Of a DNA stretch of 64,000 nt, positions 62,052 to 64,000 are shown one piece after another. The notes below the pieces were generated by a model. The model worked only from the letters and a program-made list of their open reading frames with translations, did not search any database and was not told the origin of the DNA. The stretch is taken from NCBI RefSeq assembly GCF_900343145.1, contig NZ_LT996886.1, positions 744,001 to 808,000 of the forward strand, written 5' to 3'. The translations under genes were made by a program, and so were the position numbers. Each line of letters opens with the position of its first letter. The stretch's first letter is position 1. Origin of the DNA: Tessaracoccus timonensis (GTDB taxonomy: Bacteria; Actinomycetota; Actinomycetes; Propionibacteriales; Propionibacteriaceae).

Positions 62052-62987
62052 ATTGCAGTCACACGTCGTTGACCCTCGGTTCCCGTCCCAGCCACCCTGC
62101 TCCAGCCCACGCGCGAGCTGGTCTGCAGCCCGGCATGCCTGTGCGTTCACCTGCACCCAGCCAAACCGCAGCGTGCGTTCGTCGTGAACGAGCAGGTGTT
62201 CGTTATCGCGGAAATAATCGTGCGCCTTATCACGGTGGTGGCTTGCACCATCGGCCTCGACGATGAGCCCGTATTCGTCGTAGTGGTTGTCGACGCGGCC
62301 CGCCGTGCGTCGACGTTGGCGGTCCGGCTCCGGCAGACCATGGGCGCGAATCACGTTGCGCAGCAGCAGATACTCCAGCGCGCTCTCGATCCCTGCTTCC
62401 CCTTCCTCACACAGCCGCGCGATCAGCCGTCGATGCCGCTGCCGGCCCCGGCCATTGAGTTCCCTTGCCACGCGCTCGCCAGTGGTGTGCCGCTCCGCTA
62501 GCGCACGCGTGAGCGCCCCAACAGCATCCACCTCCGACGAACGCTCGGCGATATCAAGCACGGTCACCTCAGGGCGTGTTGCCGGCGGAGTGCCCCGCCC
62601 GCCGCGCTTCCCCTGCCGAAACTGCACAAGCCACGGCCCCACCCGCATGTCCTCGTGTACATGCCTGGCCCACACGACCACCGTGCGGGGTTCCGTCGGG
62701 AGGAAACCTGCGAGGTGACCGGCAGCCTCGCCGCCCACCACTGCACCCTCTCCCCCGCGCAGCAGCCCGGCCCAGACTGCGGCGGCGAAGGTCATGGCTT
62801 CGACGAAGATCCCCGACGCCACGCGAACCCACCGTCTCGCCAGGCGCTCGATCTGCCGCCTGGAAAACCCGAGCGCCAGTAGCTGTTTCGCGCTCACTGC
62901 ACCTGCCTGCGTGCGCAGGAGCGAGGCAAGCGCTGCGTCGGGATGCACCATGGCGACATGCTGCCCTGGCTGGGCGCTCCCGTCCAT
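62043..62987 (-). CDS. AbiEi-type N-terminus / DUF559 nuclease-like protein
   Basis: About 314 aa. The N-terminal part VSAKQLLALGFSRRQIERLARRWVRVASGIF is the AbiEi-type winged helix; the C-terminal ~110 residues form a DUF559 domain (Vsr-like PD-(D/E)XK fold): VDNHYDEYGLIVEADGASHH...DYFRDNEHLLVHDERTLRFGW. The family is abundant in actinobacteria with no proven role. The gene lies exactly between two identical palindromes, its stop being inside one of them. Start uncertain: ATG 62987 or 62951. Confidence 0.75.
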   Translation of the reverse strand: MDGSAQPGQHVAMVHPDAALASLLRTQAGAVSAKQLLALGFSRRQIERLARRWVRVASGIFVEAMTFAAAVWAGLLRGGEGAVVGGEAAGHLAGFLPTEPRTVVVWARHVHEDMRVGPWLVQFRQGKRGGRGTPPATRPEVTVLDIAERSSEVDAVGALTRALAERHTTGERVARELNGRGRQRHRRLIARLCEEGEAGIESALEYLLLRNVIRAHGLPEPDRQRRRTAGRVDNHYDEYGLIVEADGASHHRDKAHDYFRDNEHLLVHDERTLRFGWVQVNAQACRAADQLARGLEQGGWDGNRGSTTCDCNKE

Positions 62988-63027
62988 GCCCCATCGCGAA
63001 GCTGTGGAAAACTCACCCCTCCACAGA

Positions 63028-63075
63028 TAAGGAATGAGGGATTCCACCGAAAATGGTGGAATCCCTCATTCCTTA
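63028..63075. repeat. palindromic hairpin F (21-bp stem), twin of E
   Basis: Arms 63028-63048 and 63055-63075, loop GAAAAT; the first 20 bases of the stem are the same as hairpin E. It lies upstream of the DUF559 gene and 47 bp past the stop of the dehydrogenase gene. Its centre CCGAAAATGG resembles the loop centres of elements A-C. Confidence 0.88.
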
Positions 63076-63122
63076 ATTCCGCCGGGCTTCGGCGAAGCCC
63101 ATCGCCCAGCTGGGCGGCGGAT

Positions 63123-64000
63123 TTACCGCGAAGCGGAGGCAACGAAGTCGAGCCCGACGTGTTCGTCGGGGCGACCTGCCCAGCGGGTGGTGATGACCTT
63201 GGCCTTCGTGTAGAAGTTCACGCCCTCCTGGCCGTGCATCTTCACGTCGCCGTACAGCGAGCCCTTCCAGCCACCGAAGGAGTAGTAGCCCACCGGCACC
63301 GGGATCGGCACGTTGATGCCCACCATGCCTGCTTCGACGTCGAGCTCGAAGCGACGAGCGTAGTCACCCGACTCGGTGAAGATCGCCGAACCGTTGCCGA
63401 ACTCGCTGGAGTTCACGATCTTGATGGCCTCGTCGTAGCTCTCGGCACGCACGACGACGAGCACGGGGCCGAAGATCTCCTCGCAGTACGCCTTGGTGTC
63501 GAGCGGCACGTTGTCGAGGATCGTCGGGCCGAGCCAGTTGCCGCCGGCGAACTGCTCGTCGGCGTGCTGGAATCCGCGGCCATCCAAGACCACGCGAGCA
63601 CCCGCGGCCTCAGCCTCGTCGATCCAGGAGATGATGCGCTCCTTCGACTTGGCGGAGATGACGGGGCCGAGCTCGGACTTCGGGTCTTCGCCCGGACCAA
63701 GCACGAGCGCCTCCGCCTTGGTCTTCACCTTCTCAATCAGCGGATCGGCGGCCTCACCCACGGCCACCACGACGGGCAGCGCCATGCAGCGCTGACCAGC
63801 CGCGCCGAACGCACCGGAGACGATGTGCTTCGCAGCAAAATCGAGGTTGGCGTCGGGCATCACGATGGCGTGGTTGTTCGCGCCGCCGAGCGCCTGGTAA
63901 CGCTTGCCGGTCTTCGCGCAGCCCTCAGCGATGATCTTCGCCACCGGCGTCGAGCCGACGAACGAGATCGCGTCGATGCCGTCGGAGCTGAGCATCTGCT
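63123..64000 (-). CDS. mmsA: methylmalonate-semialdehyde dehydrogenase, C-terminal part (runs off the window)
   Basis: The C-terminal 292 residues of an aldehyde dehydrogenase of the MmsA/IolA class, which converts malonate or methylmalonate semialdehyde to acetyl- or propionyl-CoA. Visible: ISFVGSTPVAKIIAEG, GGANNHAIVMPDANLD, AFGAAGQRCMALPV (catalytic Cys), and IVNSSEFGNGSAIFT. NAIPVPVGYYSFGGWKGS-like C-terminus confirms the family. In an inositol locus this is IolA, the last step of the pathway. N-terminus lies beyond the edge. Confidence 0.93.
   Translation of the reverse strand, partial: QMLSSDGIDAISFVGSTPVAKIIAEGCAKTGKRYQALGGANNHAIVMPDANLDFAAKHIVSGAFGAAGQRCMALPVVVAVGEAADPLIEKVKTKAEALVLGPGEDPKSELGPVISAKSKERIISWIDEAEAAGARVVLDGRGFQHADEQFAGGNWLGPTILDNVPLDTKAYCEEIFGPVLVVVRAESYDEAIKIVNSSEFGNGSAIFTESGDYARRFELDVEAGMVGINVPIPVPVGYYSFGGWKGSLYGDVKMHGQEGVNFYTKAKVITTRWAGRPDEHVGLDFVASASR

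Overview
This is a high-GC actinobacterial window. The inositol catabolism locus, the rsmI/PMT divergence, the decayed conjugation genes and the recombinase types suggest Propionibacteriales, probably Propionibacteriaceae; this is inference, since no rRNA is present. Genes are tightly packed at both ends, and the middle (about 12.2-47.6 kb) is a mosaic accessory region.

Left core (1-12.2 kb): the start of prs and glmU, a tRNA-Gln, tag, a TetR regulator, a minus-strand operon rsmI-tatD-rsmA-ispE divergent from a protein O-mannosyltransferase, an FAD oxidoreductase divergent from a flavin reductase, L-serine dehydratase and tRNA-Ala(CGC).

Accessory region: just past tRNA-Ala and its terminator come a two-component system with a MacB-like ABC exporter, a frameshifted serine recombinase, AraC, a double GNAT protein and a TetR. 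A compact operon sce7726-sce7725-RES follows, then a 5'-truncated recombinase. A 90-bp direct repeat occurs at 12241 and at 24806. Beyond lie LysR/EamA/NAD(P)-binding genes ending in a truncated MFS gene, subtilase-tail remnants, recombinase tails, TetR-DoxX, MFS/ArsR, a broken relaxase, a DNA cytosine methyltransferase divergent from a GHKL ATPase and a methyltransferase-fold protein, nested insertion sequences, a broken SCO6880-type conjugation gene, a broken class I fumarase, quinone reductase/HxlR, an SH3-like secreted protein and vapBC. The two best candidates for uncharacterised conflict systems are 21.4-24.3 kb and 35.6-39.4 kb.

Right core (48.4-64 kb): a FetB-like permease, a small membrane protein with a hairpin-rich leader, a TauE-like exporter, and an inositol locus. 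The locus holds a Zn-alcohol dehydrogenase, a sugar-porter MFS, three sugar isomerase/epimerase TIM barrels, three Gfo/Idh/MocA dehydrogenases, a LacI regulator, an IolE-like dehydratase and the end of a methylmalonate-semialdehyde dehydrogenase gene. Together they would import inositols, oxidise them to inososes, dehydrate and isomerise them, and feed the semialdehyde to acyl-CoA.

A set of long hairpins recurs between genes. Four (2142, 8788, 47342, 48359) have stems of 21-24 bp and related 31-38-nt loops. Two with the same 20-bp stem bracket an AbiEi/DUF559 gene (62006 and 63028). The last two of the four bracket vapBC. Stretches over 300 bp without an assignable gene: 16454-16736 and 47204-47341 hold only recombinase-like remnants or nothing; 29067-29380 shows nothing I recognise; 18624-18935 holds one palindrome.
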